The notes: a model not told the origin generated them from the letters alone. A DNA stretch of 64,000 nucleotides from Acidaminococcus fermentans_A (GCF_052216985.1 NZ_JBQOUY010000014.1:13587-77586); one strand, 5' to 3'; counted from the stretch's first letter, positions 35,369 through 44,059 are shown. Numbers and translations: made by a program.

Positions 35369-36478
35369 ATGAAATACGAGAAAAAGGGGCAGACGAATTT
35401 CTTTTTAGAAATGGAGCATCATCAGATCACTGCCCGTGAATTCTTCAGCCCTACTTTATTGAACTTTCTCAATAAAAATTTTGACCTGAACCAGATGATC
35501 ATCCTTTATTTTGACACCCAGAATCATTTCCTTTCCTGGGTGAACCAACAGGGGCTGCTGCTGGATGGGGAGAACCATCCCTATCGGCAGATCCTTTCTC
35601 GGGATCCGGTCCGGAAAGTTGTCTATATGGATGCCCTGCGGGACCATCTGACTTATTTCAATACGATCCCCCGGCTGTACAAGTCGACGGATGTAATCTC
35701 CCCGAATCAGTATGACAGGGATCCGTATGTCCAGTTCATCCAACAACAATTCCATTCCAGATACAGCGTGACCATGGCGTTCGGGATCAATGCCTATATC
35801 CAGATGACCTTTTTCAAAGAGGCCGAAAATGGAGATTTCACGGACGAAGAGATGCAGCATTTCAGCGAGATCTATGCCTATATCGCCAATGCTTACAAGA
35901 ATTTCAAGAAATATGAACAGGCCAAGATCATTTCGGAAATCAAGAACCGTATCATCGATTCTGGAGAAAAAGCCTATCTGATCACCGATGATTTCATGCA
36001 TGTGATGGACTGCAATAAGGAAGCGGAATTGTGTCTGCAGGATATCCTGGGGCCTTCCGTACGCAGCCAGCTGGAAGGAGAAGGGGTATGCGGCTGGCTG
36101 CCTTTCCTCCTGAGCAGCGGGGATAAAGAGGATGAGTGGGAAAAAGTGCGGGTCCGGATGATCCAGAATTATCAGTTCCGGATCTATACCTATGACCGGA
36201 GCTATTCCAACCGGATCATCGACCGGTATCACTGGATCACCATCAGCAGCAAAGGAGGCCGCAAGCATGTGGAATTCACCCGGAATCTGGATCCGCTGAC
36301 GCCTACGGAACAGCGGGTGGCCGAGCTGATGTACCAGGGGCTGACCTATAAGGCCATTGCCATGCGGCTTGTGGTCAGCTACCATACCGTCAAGAAACAT
36401 GTGGAAAATATCTATACCAAGTGCGGCATCCAAAGCCGGTACCAGCTGTACAAATGGATCGAAAGCCGGGAAAATTAG
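35369..36478 (+). CDS. LuxR-family transcriptional regulator
   Basis: A 369-residue regulator. The C-terminal ~65 residues (LTPTEQRVAELMYQGLTYKA, then M-R-L-V-V-S-Y-H-T-V-K-K-H-V-E-N-I-Y-T-K) form a LuxR/NarL helix-turn-helix. The N-terminal 300 residues show no receiver domain; a region around 195-290 (EKAYLITDDFMHVMDCNKEA) looks PAS-like and may bind a ligand. RBS AAAGGAGG precedes ATG 35369. It is divergent from the SLC13/Cat1 operon and upstream of the glycyl radical enzyme genes, separated from the latter by a strong terminator. Confidence 0.85.
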   Translation: MKYEKKGQTNFFLEMEHHQITAREFFSPTLLNFLNKNFDLNQMIILYFDTQNHFLSWVNQQGLLLDGENHPYRQILSRDPVRKVVYMDALRDHLTYFNTIPRLYKSTDVISPNQYDRDPYVQFIQQQFHSRYSVTMAFGINAYIQMTFFKEAENGDFTDEEMQHFSEIYAYIANAYKNFKKYEQAKIISEIKNRIIDSGEKAYLITDDFMHVMDCNKEAELCLQDILGPSVRSQLEGEGVCGWLPFLLSSGDKEDEWEKVRVRMIQNYQFRIYTYDRSYSNRIIDRYHWITISSKGGRKHVEFTRNLDPLTPTEQRVAELMYQGLTYKAIAMRLVVSYHTVKKHVENIYTKCGIQSRYQLYKWIESREN

Positions 36479-36493
36479 AATCGTTTGAAGGCA

Positions 36494-36546
36494 TAAAGGG
36501 GCTGTGAAAAAATGAATCTTCATTTTTTCACAGCCCCTTTATTTTT
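36494..36546 (+). terminator. Strong terminator after the LuxR gene
   Basis: A 23-bp near-perfect stem from TAAAGGGGCTGTGAAAAAAT at 36494 to its complement ending at 36541, then ATTTTT. Shares the GGGGCTGTGAA core with 10221-10267. Confidence 0.92.
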
Positions 36547-36689
36547 ATCAGGATGCCCATAAGGAACATTCCTTATAAAAAGATAGCCAACTTACCTGCT
36601 TCTTTTCTACATGAAGATTGATAAAATTCAGATAACAAGAGGAAAGAAGATTGAGTAGCTTTCCTGAAATCGTAAGGGAGGTTTCGAAG

Positions 36690-37643
36690 ATGGAACCCAT
36701 TCGGGGAAATGTCTTCAACATCCAGCGGTATACCATCCATGACGGTCCCGGGCTCCGGACGGAATTGTTTTTGAAGGGCTGTCCCCTGCGCTGTGAATGG
36801 TGCAGCAACCCAGAAGGATTTGCGCCTTATGTACAGGCAGGGATCTATCGGAAAAAGTGCCTGGGAACAAAGATCTGCCAAGACTGTCTGGACGTGTGCC
36901 CAGTACCGGGAGCCTTGCAGTTCGAACGGGGAAAATTGACCGGCATCGACCGGGAAAAATGCACCAACTGCATGAAATGCCAGGAGGTATGCCCCTCAGA
37001 TGCTATCAAGGCCTGGGGAAAATGGATGACGGTGGAAGAATGTATGGAAATCATCCTGCGGGACCGGGGTTATTATGAAAAATCCGGCGGCGGGGTCACA
37101 GTTTCCGGAGGAGAGAGCCTGATGCAGGCAGATTTTGTCGCAGGACTCTTCCAGGCTTGCCGAAAGGAAAATATCCAGACCTGCTGTGAATCTACTTTTT
37201 ACTGCAACTGGTCAGAATTGGAAAAAGTCATTCCGTATACAGATCTGTTCATTGCAGATCTGAAACATATGGATCGAGAAGTCCACAAAGCCAGGACCGG
37301 CGTTTATAACGATCTGATCCTGGAAAATATGGAAAAGGTCTGTGCAGCAGGAGCCAGTCTGGTCCTGCGGATCCCGGTGATCCCCAAGTTCAATGATTCC
37401 ATGGAAAATATGGAAGCGTCGGCAGATTTCCTGGAAAAGAACCTCCAGGGAAAGGTAAAAGCTCTGCAGCTGCTCAGCTTCATGAGATTGGGAGAAGAAA
37501 AATACGAGTCCCTAGGGATCCCTTATAAAATGAAAGGCCTCAGGATGAATCGGCCGGCTTTCCAGAAAAGGATGGAAAAATACGCCGCTTATTTCAGGAG
37601 CCGAGGAATCCACTGTTCAGTAGGTGCCAAAGAATGGGATTGA
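36690..37643 (+). CDS. Glycyl radical enzyme activase (radical SAM)
   Basis: A 317-residue radical SAM protein. The SAM-cluster cysteines are C31, C35 and C38 (GCPLRCEWCSN), followed by two ferredoxin-type 4Fe-4S sets at C57/C63/C66/C70 and C91/C94/C97/C101; this two-cluster insert is typical of activases other than that of pyruvate formate-lyase. The VSGGES segment is the SAM-binding GGE motif. It abstracts hydrogen from the glycine of the enzyme encoded 34 bases downstream. An in-frame ATG at 36651 exists, but AGGGAGG is placed for ATG 36690. The order activase before enzyme, with no microcompartment genes, is notable. Confidence 0.95.
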   Translation: MEPIRGNVFNIQRYTIHDGPGLRTELFLKGCPLRCEWCSNPEGFAPYVQAGIYRKKCLGTKICQDCLDVCPVPGALQFERGKLTGIDREKCTNCMKCQEVCPSDAIKAWGKWMTVEECMEIILRDRGYYEKSGGGVTVSGGESLMQADFVAGLFQACRKENIQTCCESTFYCNWSELEKVIPYTDLFIADLKHMDREVHKARTGVYNDLILENMEKVCAAGASLVLRIPVIPKFNDSMENMEASADFLEKNLQGKVKALQLLSFMRLGEEKYESLGIPYKMKGLRMNRPAFQKRMEKYAAYFRSRGIHCSVGAKEWD

Positions 37644-37677
37644 TCGTCCCTTGTTTTGATAAAGGAGGATGTTAGAT

Positions 37678-40167
37678 ATGGAAAACAAGTTCACTCACAC
37701 CACAGCTGCCGGTACGGAAGCCTTTGATCATGAGTATGGAGTAGGGTATCAGGTCCATCATAAGGACTGGTCTCCCTTCCCGCGGATCAACCGGCTGCGG
37801 AAACAGTTCCTGGCCAGACCCTATGATATCGATCTGGATCGTCTGAGACTGGTGACCAAATCCTATAAAGAACATGTGAAATGCCCGACCATGCTGAAGG
37901 TGGCCTATGCCTTCCGGGAAGTCCTGGAGAATGAGACCCTGCATATCGATGATGAAGAACTGATTGCTGGCGATCTGTCTGCAGCTCCCAAAGATGCCCC
38001 GATCTATCCGGAATTTTCCGTGGATTGGATCATCGATGAAGCCTATAACCATCCTTTCGAAAAACGGGAACATGACCAGTTCTATTTCAAAAGCGACGAA
38101 GACAGAGCGGAAGCGGTAGAATTGTGCAAATGGTGGCAGGGCCAGACCGTTGCCGACGAAATCGAATCCCGGCTGAGCTATGATCAGCTGAAATGTTCAG
38201 AAGCCGGCAAGAAGATCTTCCAGACCAACCTGTACCACTATGCAGGGGTAGGCCATCTGGCGGCTGACTATGCGTATATCCTGCGGAGAGGCTTTGATGG
38301 GATCATCGAAGATATCTCTGCCCAGCAGAAACTGCTGGATATGCACGATTCCTATTTCGCAGATAAACGGGACACCTATGATGCCATGATCATCTGCATG
38401 AATGCGGCCAAGATCTGGACCAAACGGTATGCGGATCTGGCAGCTAAGCTGGCAGCAGAAACCCAGGATGCCAAACGGAAAGCAGAACTGGAGACCATGG
38501 CAGCCAACCTGAACCAGGTAGCCGGAGGCCCGGCGAAATCCTTCTGGCAGGCCCTGCAGCTGTTCAATATCGCTACGGTGCTGATCCAGACCGAAGGCAA
38601 CGGCCATTCCATCTCCTATGGCCGGATGGACCAGTGGCTGTATCCTTACTACAAAGCAGACCTGGATGCTGGAAAGATCACCAAGGAATTTGCCCTGGAA
38701 CTGATCGAAGACCAGTATGTGAAAGTCAACTATCCTACGAAGCTGAAAGATTTCGGTTCCATGGCAGTACGGAACGGCCGTGGGTTCGGGGGCGAAAGCC
38801 TGACCATCGGCGGGGTGGACCGGGATGGCAACGATGCTACCAACGATCTGACCATGCTGTTCCTGGAAGCAACGGCCCATACGCGGATGATGAATCCTTG
38901 GCTGTGCGTCCGGTTCCATGAAAAGACTCCTTATGAACTGTATGTGAAGACGGCAGAAGTCATCCGGGTAGGTTGTGGCCATCCGAAACTGTACAACGAC
39001 GGCCCTGCCATCAAAGCCTGCTTGCGCAAAGGCTTCAGCCTGGAAGATGCACGGGAATACTGTGTAGTCGGCTGCGTAGAAATCGATGTTCCAGGGAAGG
39101 AATATGGCTGGCACGATGCAGCGTATGTGAATACTGCAAAGATGATGGAAATGGTCCTCAATGGCGGGAAATTCCTGGATGATGACAAGACCCAGTATGG
39201 TCCTAATACGGGAAGTCTCCTGACCTACAAATCTTTCGATGAAGTGCTGGAAAGTGTAGACCAGCAGTTCGAATACTGGACCAATCAGCTGTGCAGCAGC
39301 GAAAATATCATTGACCGGGCACACCAGAACCGGAAACCGCTGCCCTATGTATCCTGCTTCTTCCAGAACTGCATCCGGACCGGGAAGGATCTGGCCCATG
39401 GCGGTGCCGAAGTCAACGGTATCGGGCCGCAGGCTTCCGGGTTGGGGACCTGTGCTGACAGCCTGGCTACCATCAAACAGTTGATGTTCGATGAAAAGAA
39501 AGTGACCGGAGCTGAACTGCTCCAGGCCATCAAAGACAACTGGAAGGGCCATGAAAAACTGTATGCCCTGGTCAACAGTTCCAAAGTCCATCATTATGGG
39601 AATGATGATGATTATGCCGATGCCCTGTTCAAATACATGTTCGAATGCTACTGCCGCCACATTGCCGGCCGGAAGAACCAGCGGGGCGGGGAATTCAGCC
39701 CTGGAGTGTATTCCGTCAATGCCAACGTGGCCATGGGTATGGCGACCAACGCTTCCTTGGATGGCCGGACCAAAGGCGAAGCCATTTCGGACAACATGGG
39801 ACCTGTCCACACGGACGGCGGTTCCCACGATATCCAGGGCCCGACCGCGCTGACCAACTCCCTGACGAAAGTGGACCACAGCCTGGCCACCAACGGGACC
39901 CTGATGAACATGAAATTCACCGAAGATACCGTGGCGGGGATCACCGGACGGGATAACCTGGTGAACTTCATCCGGCAGTATATGGCAGATCAAGCCATGC
40001 ATGTCCAGTTCAACATCATGAGCTCGGCGACCATGCGGGCAGCCCAGAAGCATCCGGAAGACTACAAAGACATGCTGGTGCGTGTGGCTGGCTACAGTGC
40101 CTACTTCGTGGAACTGGGTAAGAAGCTGCAGAAGGACCTGATCCAGCGGACAGAGCTCCACTTCTAA
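37678..40167 (+). CDS. Glycyl radical enzyme, diol-dehydratase-like active site
   Basis: An 829-residue glycyl radical enzyme. The radical glycine is G805 in VRVAGYSAYF near the C terminus; the thiyl cysteine C466 and base E468 are in VVGCVEID, and D480 (GWHDAA) lies 14 residues after the cysteine, the spacing I recall for glycerol and 1,2-propanediol dehydratases. A histidine in GVGHLAADY (H193) and the EGNGHSISYGRMDQW segment also suit that group. Length and Cys/Gly positions are close to those I recall for isethionate sulfite-lyase, but the sulfonate-binding arginine remembered near residue 189 is absent (residues 184-190 are N-L-Y-H-Y-A-G). Substrate unassigned: a diol, glycerol or dihydroxypropanesulfonate are candidates. 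Oxygen-sensitive once activated. ATG 37678 follows AAAGGAGG. Confidence 0.9.
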   Translation: MENKFTHTTAAGTEAFDHEYGVGYQVHHKDWSPFPRINRLRKQFLARPYDIDLDRLRLVTKSYKEHVKCPTMLKVAYAFREVLENETLHIDDEELIAGDLSAAPKDAPIYPEFSVDWIIDEAYNHPFEKREHDQFYFKSDEDRAEAVELCKWWQGQTVADEIESRLSYDQLKCSEAGKKIFQTNLYHYAGVGHLAADYAYILRRGFDGIIEDISAQQKLLDMHDSYFADKRDTYDAMIICMNAAKIWTKRYADLAAKLAAETQDAKRKAELETMAANLNQVAGGPAKSFWQALQLFNIATVLIQTEGNGHSISYGRMDQWLYPYYKADLDAGKITKEFALELIEDQYVKVNYPTKLKDFGSMAVRNGRGFGGESLTIGGVDRDGNDATNDLTMLFLEATAHTRMMNPWLCVRFHEKTPYELYVKTAEVIRVGCGHPKLYNDGPAIKACLRKGFSLEDAREYCVVGCVEIDVPGKEYGWHDAAYVNTAKMMEMVLNGGKFLDDDKTQYGPNTGSLLTYKSFDEVLESVDQQFEYWTNQLCSSENIIDRAHQNRKPLPYVSCFFQNCIRTGKDLAHGGAEVNGIGPQASGLGTCADSLATIKQLMFDEKKVTGAELLQAIKDNWKGHEKLYALVNSSKVHHYGNDDDYADALFKYMFECYCRHIAGRKNQRGGEFSPGVYSVNANVAMGMATNASLDGRTKGEAISDNMGPVHTDGGSHDIQGPTALTNSLTKVDHSLATNGTLMNMKFTEDTVAGITGRDNLVNFIRQYMADQAMHVQFNIMSSATMRAAQKHPEDYKDMLVRVAGYSAYFVELGKKLQKDLIQRTELHF

Positions 40168-40203
40168 AAAACAGACAATCAGTTCAGAACCAGCCTCTCT
40201 ATG

Positions 40204-40241
40204 GGCGTGCCAAGGATGAAAACGTCCCTGGCACGCCTTTT
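40204..40241 (+). terminator. Terminator after the glycyl radical enzyme
   Basis: GGCGTGCCA (40204-40212) pairs with TGGCACGCC (40229-40237), followed by TTTTT. Confidence 0.88.
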
Positions 40242-40258
40242 TGTGAAAGGAGACCATC

Positions 40259-40735
40259 ATGACCAATGAAGAAATCCTGAAAAGATGCATCGAAGAGGAA
40301 GAAAAATATCAGTTCACTACCTTCACCCAGACGGATGCTTTCCAACTGGGGAAAATGCTTTATGAAACAAGCATGGAAGAATTTGGCAAACCGATTGCCG
40401 TAGAGATCCGGATCAATCATCTGACGGTTTTCCGTTTCCTGCCGGAGGGAACTGGCGCCAACCAGTGCATCTGGCTGAAAGCCAAGGCGGATACAGTGGA
40501 CACCATGCGGATCAGCACCTACCATTTCTGGGCGGATATCGCCTGCGGAGGCAGAGGGCTGAAGGAACGCAGACTGGATGAGAAGAAGTATCTGGCCCAA
40601 GGCGGAGGCTTCCCGCTGCGGCTGAAAGGGTCTGCCGTGGTGGGGACGATCTGTGTCTCCGCCTTGAAGCATTACGAAGACCATCAGGTCATCGTAGATA
40701 CCCTGGAAAAATATTTCAAAGAGAAGGAAGCATAA
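40259..40735 (+). CDS. UPF0303/HbpS-like (Haem_degrading domain) protein
   Basis: A 158-residue single-domain protein. T-D-A-F-Q-L-G-K-M-L, P-I-A-V-E-I-R, and the C-terminal A-Q-G-G-G-F-P-L-R-L-K-G-S-A-V-V-G-T-I-C-V-S-A-L are typical of UPF0303, part of the Pfam Haem_degrading superfamily that also includes GlcG, HbpS and the C-terminal domain of PduO. Function of the bacterial UPF0303 group is unknown. It lies directly after the radical enzyme's terminator with AAAGGAG at its own start, so read-through or a hidden promoter is needed. Location next to a possible diol dehydratase recalls the PduO connection (inference). Confidence 0.8.
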   Translation: MTNEEILKRCIEEEEKYQFTTFTQTDAFQLGKMLYETSMEEFGKPIAVEIRINHLTVFRFLPEGTGANQCIWLKAKADTVDTMRISTYHFWADIACGGRGLKERRLDEKKYLAQGGGFPLRLKGSAVVGTICVSALKHYEDHQVIVDTLEKYFKEKEA

Positions 40736-40742
40736 GGCGGAA

Positions 40743-40782
40743 GAGGGGGTTGTGAAAAAATCCACACCCCCTTTTTTCTTTT
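40743..40782 (+). terminator. Terminator after the UPF0303 gene
   Basis: GAGGGGGTTGTG pairs with CACACCCCCT with one bulge, followed by TTTTTT. Confidence 0.8.
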
Positions 40783-40850
40783 GACGTTTTCCCGATAACC
40801 TCTGTGGTATAGTCTTGCCAAATATCCTTTTTCGACCATGGAGGTGCGTG

Positions 40851-41480
40851 ATGAAGATTTTCCAAGGGCTGTTTTCTGCGGCAGCGGCGGGATTCTGTAT
40901 CGGACTGGGCGGTGCCGTGTTCCTGCTCCAGACGGAAAAGCTGGTGGGAGCGTTGCTGTTCTGCGTGGGACTTTATACCATCTGCGAGATGCAGTTCCAC
41001 CTCTTTACCGGAAGGGTCTGTTATGCCTTGGAACAGCCGCTCTGGAGCTGGTTCCGTTTCCCTTTGATCTGGGTGGGGAACTGGCTGGGCACAGGGCTGG
41101 CGGCTGGGCTCCTGGGACTGACCCGCGTCGGTCCGTCGGCCCGGCAAGCGGCCTTGGTGCTGGTGCAGGGAAAGAATGGAGATACGCTGCTGAGCCTGTT
41201 CATCCTAGGCTTTTTCTGTAACATCTTTGTCTTCATCGCCGTGGAAGGGTACAAGACCTTTCCTTTGGCATTGGGAAAATACCTGGCCATTTTTGTGGGC
41301 ATCACTGTGTTCATTATGAGCGGGTACGAGCACAGTGTAGCCGATATGTTCTACTATTTCATGGCTGGGCAGATGGGCCAGGAAGCCTTGGTGCGCCTCC
41401 TGGTGATCACCGCTGGCAATGTCTGCGGCGGGCTGACAGCCTGGGGGGCCCGGCAGGCTGCCAGGAAAGCCGCAGGCTGA
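40851..41480 (+). CDS. Formate/nitrite transporter (FNT) family channel
   Basis: A 209-residue membrane protein with six hydrophobic segments. M-S-G-Y-E-H-S-V-A-D-M-F-Y carries the conserved FNT pore histidine (family G.EH..ANM), and LYTICEMQFHLFTGRV corresponds to the first signature region. FNT channels pass small monovalent anions: formate, nitrite, hydrosulfide or lactate. It is shorter than FocA (about 280), with compact loops. Placed between the glycyl radical enzyme genes and an alcohol dehydrogenase; since a dehydratase makes no formate, transport of another product or of formate from elsewhere is possible. ATG 40851 follows GGAGG; a longer upstream frame lacks support. Confidence 0.88.
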   Translation: MKIFQGLFSAAAAGFCIGLGGAVFLLQTEKLVGALLFCVGLYTICEMQFHLFTGRVCYALEQPLWSWFRFPLIWVGNWLGTGLAAGLLGLTRVGPSARQAALVLVQGKNGDTLLSLFILGFFCNIFVFIAVEGYKTFPLALGKYLAIFVGITVFIMSGYEHSVADMFYYFMAGQMGQEALVRLLVITAGNVCGGLTAWGARQAARKAAG

Positions 41481-41550
41481 GCTGGAGGGGGCTGGCTTCT
41501 TAGCGGCTTTTTTGCTATACTCGAGGTATCTCTTGTGAGGAGGAATGCAG

Positions 41551-42723
41551 ATGAATCCATTTCAAATCGATATTCCCACGAAGGTGCTGTTCGGGGTTGG
41601 GCAGCTGGGACAGCTCCATGCCCAGGCTCTGCCGGGAAAACGGGCACTGATCGTGATTTCTTCCGGCAAGTCTACCCGGGCCAACGGGTATCTGGAGCGG
41701 ACGGAAAAAGAACTGGCGGTGGCTGGTATCGCAACAGCAATCTTCGACCAGATCCAGGCCAATCCCACCCTAGCTTCGGTGGAAGCGGGGACCCAGGCAG
41801 CCCGGGAGATGGAAGCCGAGATGGTGGTGGCTCTGGGGGGCGGCTCTGTTATGGATGCGGCCAAGGCTATTGCCCTGATGGCTGTCAATGAAGGGAGCCT
41901 GTGGGACTACGTCAACGCAGGGACCGGAAAGGGAGTACAGCATGCCCATCGGGCTCTGCCCGTGATTGCCATCACCACCACGGCTGGGACCGGATCGGAA
42001 GTGGATGCCTGCAGTGTGATCACCAACCAGGGGACCCATGAAAAGATCGGCCTGAAGCTGCCGGATCTGTTTCCTTGGCTGGCTATCGTCGATCCGGAAC
42101 TGATGCTGACCGTCCCCGCCCGTCTGACGGCGTACCAGGGGTTCGATGCCCTGTTCCACAGCCTGGAGACCTATGTGAGCTGCAAAGCCAATCTGCTGAG
42201 CGATATGCTGGCCTCTACGGCCATCCGGGCGGTGGGACGATATCTGCCCCGTGCCGTAGCCGACGGTGGGGACATGGAAGCCCGGACCCAGCTGGCTTTT
42301 GCCAATACTCTTTCTGGCTATGCCATGGTGACGGGAGGCTGCACCAGCCAGCATTCCCTGGAACATGCCATGAGCGCTTATCATGAAACCCTTCCCCATG
42401 GGGCAGGGCTGCTGATGATCACTCTGTCATATTTTGGCTGGATGCTGGACCAGCATATCTGTGATGACCGGTTCGTGGATATGGCCAGATTCCTGGGGAA
42501 AGAAAATGCCGCAAAGCCTACCGAGTTCTTGGATGTCTTGGAGAAATTACAGGAAGCATGCGGCGTAGCCGGACTGAAGATGAGCGATTATGGGATTTCA
42601 CCGGAAGAATTCCCTAAAATGGCAGAGAATGCCACCACGGCTATGAAAGGGTTGTTCCTGAATGACCGGCGGTCTCCTTCTCGGGAAGAATGTGTGGCTA
42701 TTTACCAGAAAGCTTATCGGTGA
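41551..42723 (+). CDS. Iron-containing alcohol dehydrogenase (module C)
   Basis: A 390-residue group III alcohol dehydrogenase, the fourth in the window. Motifs: IPTKVLFGVGQLGQL, ALGGGSVMDAAKA, ITTTAGTGSEVDA, and metal ligands in GFDALFHSLETY and SQHSLEHAMSAYHETLPHG. This set is close to lactaldehyde/1,3-propanediol dehydrogenase-like enzymes. Two ATGs are in frame; 41551 is favoured since GAGGAGG (41537-41543) is then 7 bases away. A TATACT at 41515-41520 may be its -10. It could reduce the aldehyde made by the radical enzyme to the alcohol, regenerating NAD+. Confidence 0.9.
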   Translation: MNPFQIDIPTKVLFGVGQLGQLHAQALPGKRALIVISSGKSTRANGYLERTEKELAVAGIATAIFDQIQANPTLASVEAGTQAAREMEAEMVVALGGGSVMDAAKAIALMAVNEGSLWDYVNAGTGKGVQHAHRALPVIAITTTAGTGSEVDACSVITNQGTHEKIGLKLPDLFPWLAIVDPELMLTVPARLTAYQGFDALFHSLETYVSCKANLLSDMLASTAIRAVGRYLPRAVADGGDMEARTQLAFANTLSGYAMVTGGCTSQHSLEHAMSAYHETLPHGAGLLMITLSYFGWMLDQHICDDRFVDMARFLGKENAAKPTEFLDVLEKLQEACGVAGLKMSDYGISPEEFPKMAENATTAMKGLFLNDRRSPSREECVAIYQKAYR

Positions 42724-42756
42724 GGGAACCCAGCAGACAACCCTGGGACAAAGGTA

Positions 42757-42805
42757 GTACAACGATGTTGTATGGGGCTGTGGACCATATCCATCCACAG
42801 TCCCT
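42757..42805 (+). terminator. Hairpin pair after the module C alcohol dehydrogenase
   Basis: TACAAC-GAT-GTTGTA followed by GGGGCTGTGGA (42774-42784) / TCCACAGTCCC (42794-42804), then a T-rich stretch. The second belongs to the GGGGCTGTG hairpin family. Confidence 0.75.
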
Positions 42806-42864
42806 GTTCTTTGTTGGCCTCTGACAAATCAACTCATCATCTTGATGCAAAGGATGGCGCTGCT

Positions 42865-43734
42865 ATGGATCTCTCTTTTCTTTCACCCCGCTCCCGGATG
42901 CTCCTGTCCCTGGTCATTTTTGGGACGATTGGCCTGGTGCGCCGGCACATTCCCTTGGGCTCTGTGCCGTTAGCCCTGCTGCGGGCGGCCCTGGGCTGCC
43001 TGACCTTGCTGGTCCTGATGCAGATGAAGCGGATCCCCTTCCAGAGGGAAAAACTGAAAGCACGGGCTCCGAAACTCCTGCTCAGCGGGCTCCTCCTGGG
43101 GCTGGACTGGGTCTTTTTCTTTGAATCTTTCAATCATACTACGGTGGCCATCGCTACCCTATGTTACTATATGGCTCCGGTCTTCATGCTGGCGGCAGCG
43201 CCGTTGGTGTTCCGGGAAACCCTCAGCGGCAGGAAACTGGTCTGCGGGGCCGTTACCGTCGGCGGGATGCTGCTGGTTTCCGGCGTGTTAGGAAGCCGGG
43301 GAGAGATGGGGGATATCACAGGCGTGTTCTATGCCTTGGCAGGCGCCTTCTTTTATGCAGGGATCATCATCCTCAGTAAGACTATCAGCGGACTGGACCC
43401 CTATGAACAGACGGCTGTGCAGCTGGGGACGGCTGCCTTATTCCTGCTGCTCTACTGCCTGCTGACTGGACAGCTGGACTTCTCCGCCATGGATGGTACC
43501 GGGTGGGGGCTGACGCTGCTTTTGGGCATCGTCCATACGGGGCTGGCTTACGGGATCTATTTCGGCAGCCTGACCCGGGTGCCGGCTCAGACGACGGCTC
43601 TCCTCAGTTATGTGGATCCGGTGGTAGCCGTGTGTATTTCGGTATTCCTGCTCCAGGAACCCATTACCCATTTGCAGCTAGCTGGAGTCGTTTTGGTGCT
43701 GGGCGGTATGATCAGCGGAGAGAGGAGAAGATAA
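42865..43734 (+). CDS. DMT-superfamily (EamA) transporter
   Basis: A 289-residue membrane protein with ten hydrophobic segments arranged as two EamA repeats (the second beginning near residue 148). Sequences such as FFFESFNHTTVAIATLCYYMAPVF and the C-terminal YVDPVVAVCISVFLLQE are typical of EamA drug/metabolite exporters, including amino-acid and purine exporters. ATG 42865 follows AAAGGATG; the open frame continues upstream through a terminator and is not used. The DUF1653 gene starts on the base after its stop, so the two are coupled. Substrate unknown. Confidence 0.88.
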   Translation: MDLSFLSPRSRMLLSLVIFGTIGLVRRHIPLGSVPLALLRAALGCLTLLVLMQMKRIPFQREKLKARAPKLLLSGLLLGLDWVFFFESFNHTTVAIATLCYYMAPVFMLAAAPLVFRETLSGRKLVCGAVTVGGMLLVSGVLGSRGEMGDITGVFYALAGAFFYAGIIILSKTISGLDPYEQTAVQLGTAALFLLLYCLLTGQLDFSAMDGTGWGLTLLLGIVHTGLAYGIYFGSLTRVPAQTTALLSYVDPVVAVCISVFLLQEPITHLQLAGVVLVLGGMISGERRR

Positions 43735-44007
43735 ATGGAAAACCGTATTTTTCATCCTGGGGATATTGTACAGCATTTCAAGCGGGAACAGATGACGGAA
43801 GAAGAGCGGAAGACCAATCGGTATCTGTATCAAATCGTAGGGCCAGCTGTCCACTCTGAAACACGGGAACCGCTGATGGTGTACCAGGCCCTGTACGGGG
43901 ATTTCGGCCTGTATGTCAGACCGGCCGCCATGTTCAGCAGCGAAGTAGACCGCAAGAAGTATCCGGAGATCCGGCAAAGATATCGATTTGAAAAAATAAA
44001 TAAGTAA
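43735..44007 (+). CDS. DUF1653 small protein
   Basis: A 90-residue soluble protein of the DUF1653 family: F-H-P-G-D-I-V-Q-H-F-K-R, Y-L-Y-Q-I-V-G-P-A-V-H-S-E-T, and V-Y-Q-A-L-Y-G...Y-V-R-P are the conserved core (small SH3-like beta barrel, function unknown). The start codon immediately follows the DMT gene's TAA, with GAGAGGAGAAG inside the end of that gene as ribosome-binding site. Usually encoded in unrelated contexts, so the neighbour gives little functional hint. Confidence 0.88.
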   Translation: MENRIFHPGDIVQHFKREQMTEEERKTNRYLYQIVGPAVHSETREPLMVYQALYGDFGLYVRPAAMFSSEVDRKKYPEIRQRYRFEKINK

Positions 44008-44025
44008 ACCTATTTAAAATCGGAG

Positions 44026-44053
44026 TTGACATAAATGGAGGCTTCCTTATAAT
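44026..44053 (+). promoter_or_regulatory. Strong promoter for a short leader or small RNA
   Basis: TTGACA (44026-44031), 16-base spacer and TATAAT (44048-44053). It lies 72 bases before an intrinsic terminator and 165 bases before the M24 peptidase start. Confidence 0.8.
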
Positions 44054-44059
44054 AAAAGC

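Noticed and set aside
37678..40167. Naming the radical enzyme isethionate sulfite-lyase
   Set aside because: Position matches were suggestive, but the arginine remembered as sulfonate-binding is absent and D480 points to dehydratases; substrate left open.
38197..40290. 697-residue antisense frame across the glycyl radical enzyme
   Set aside because: Opposite a complete, motif-bearing gene; no start signal and no recognisable domain.
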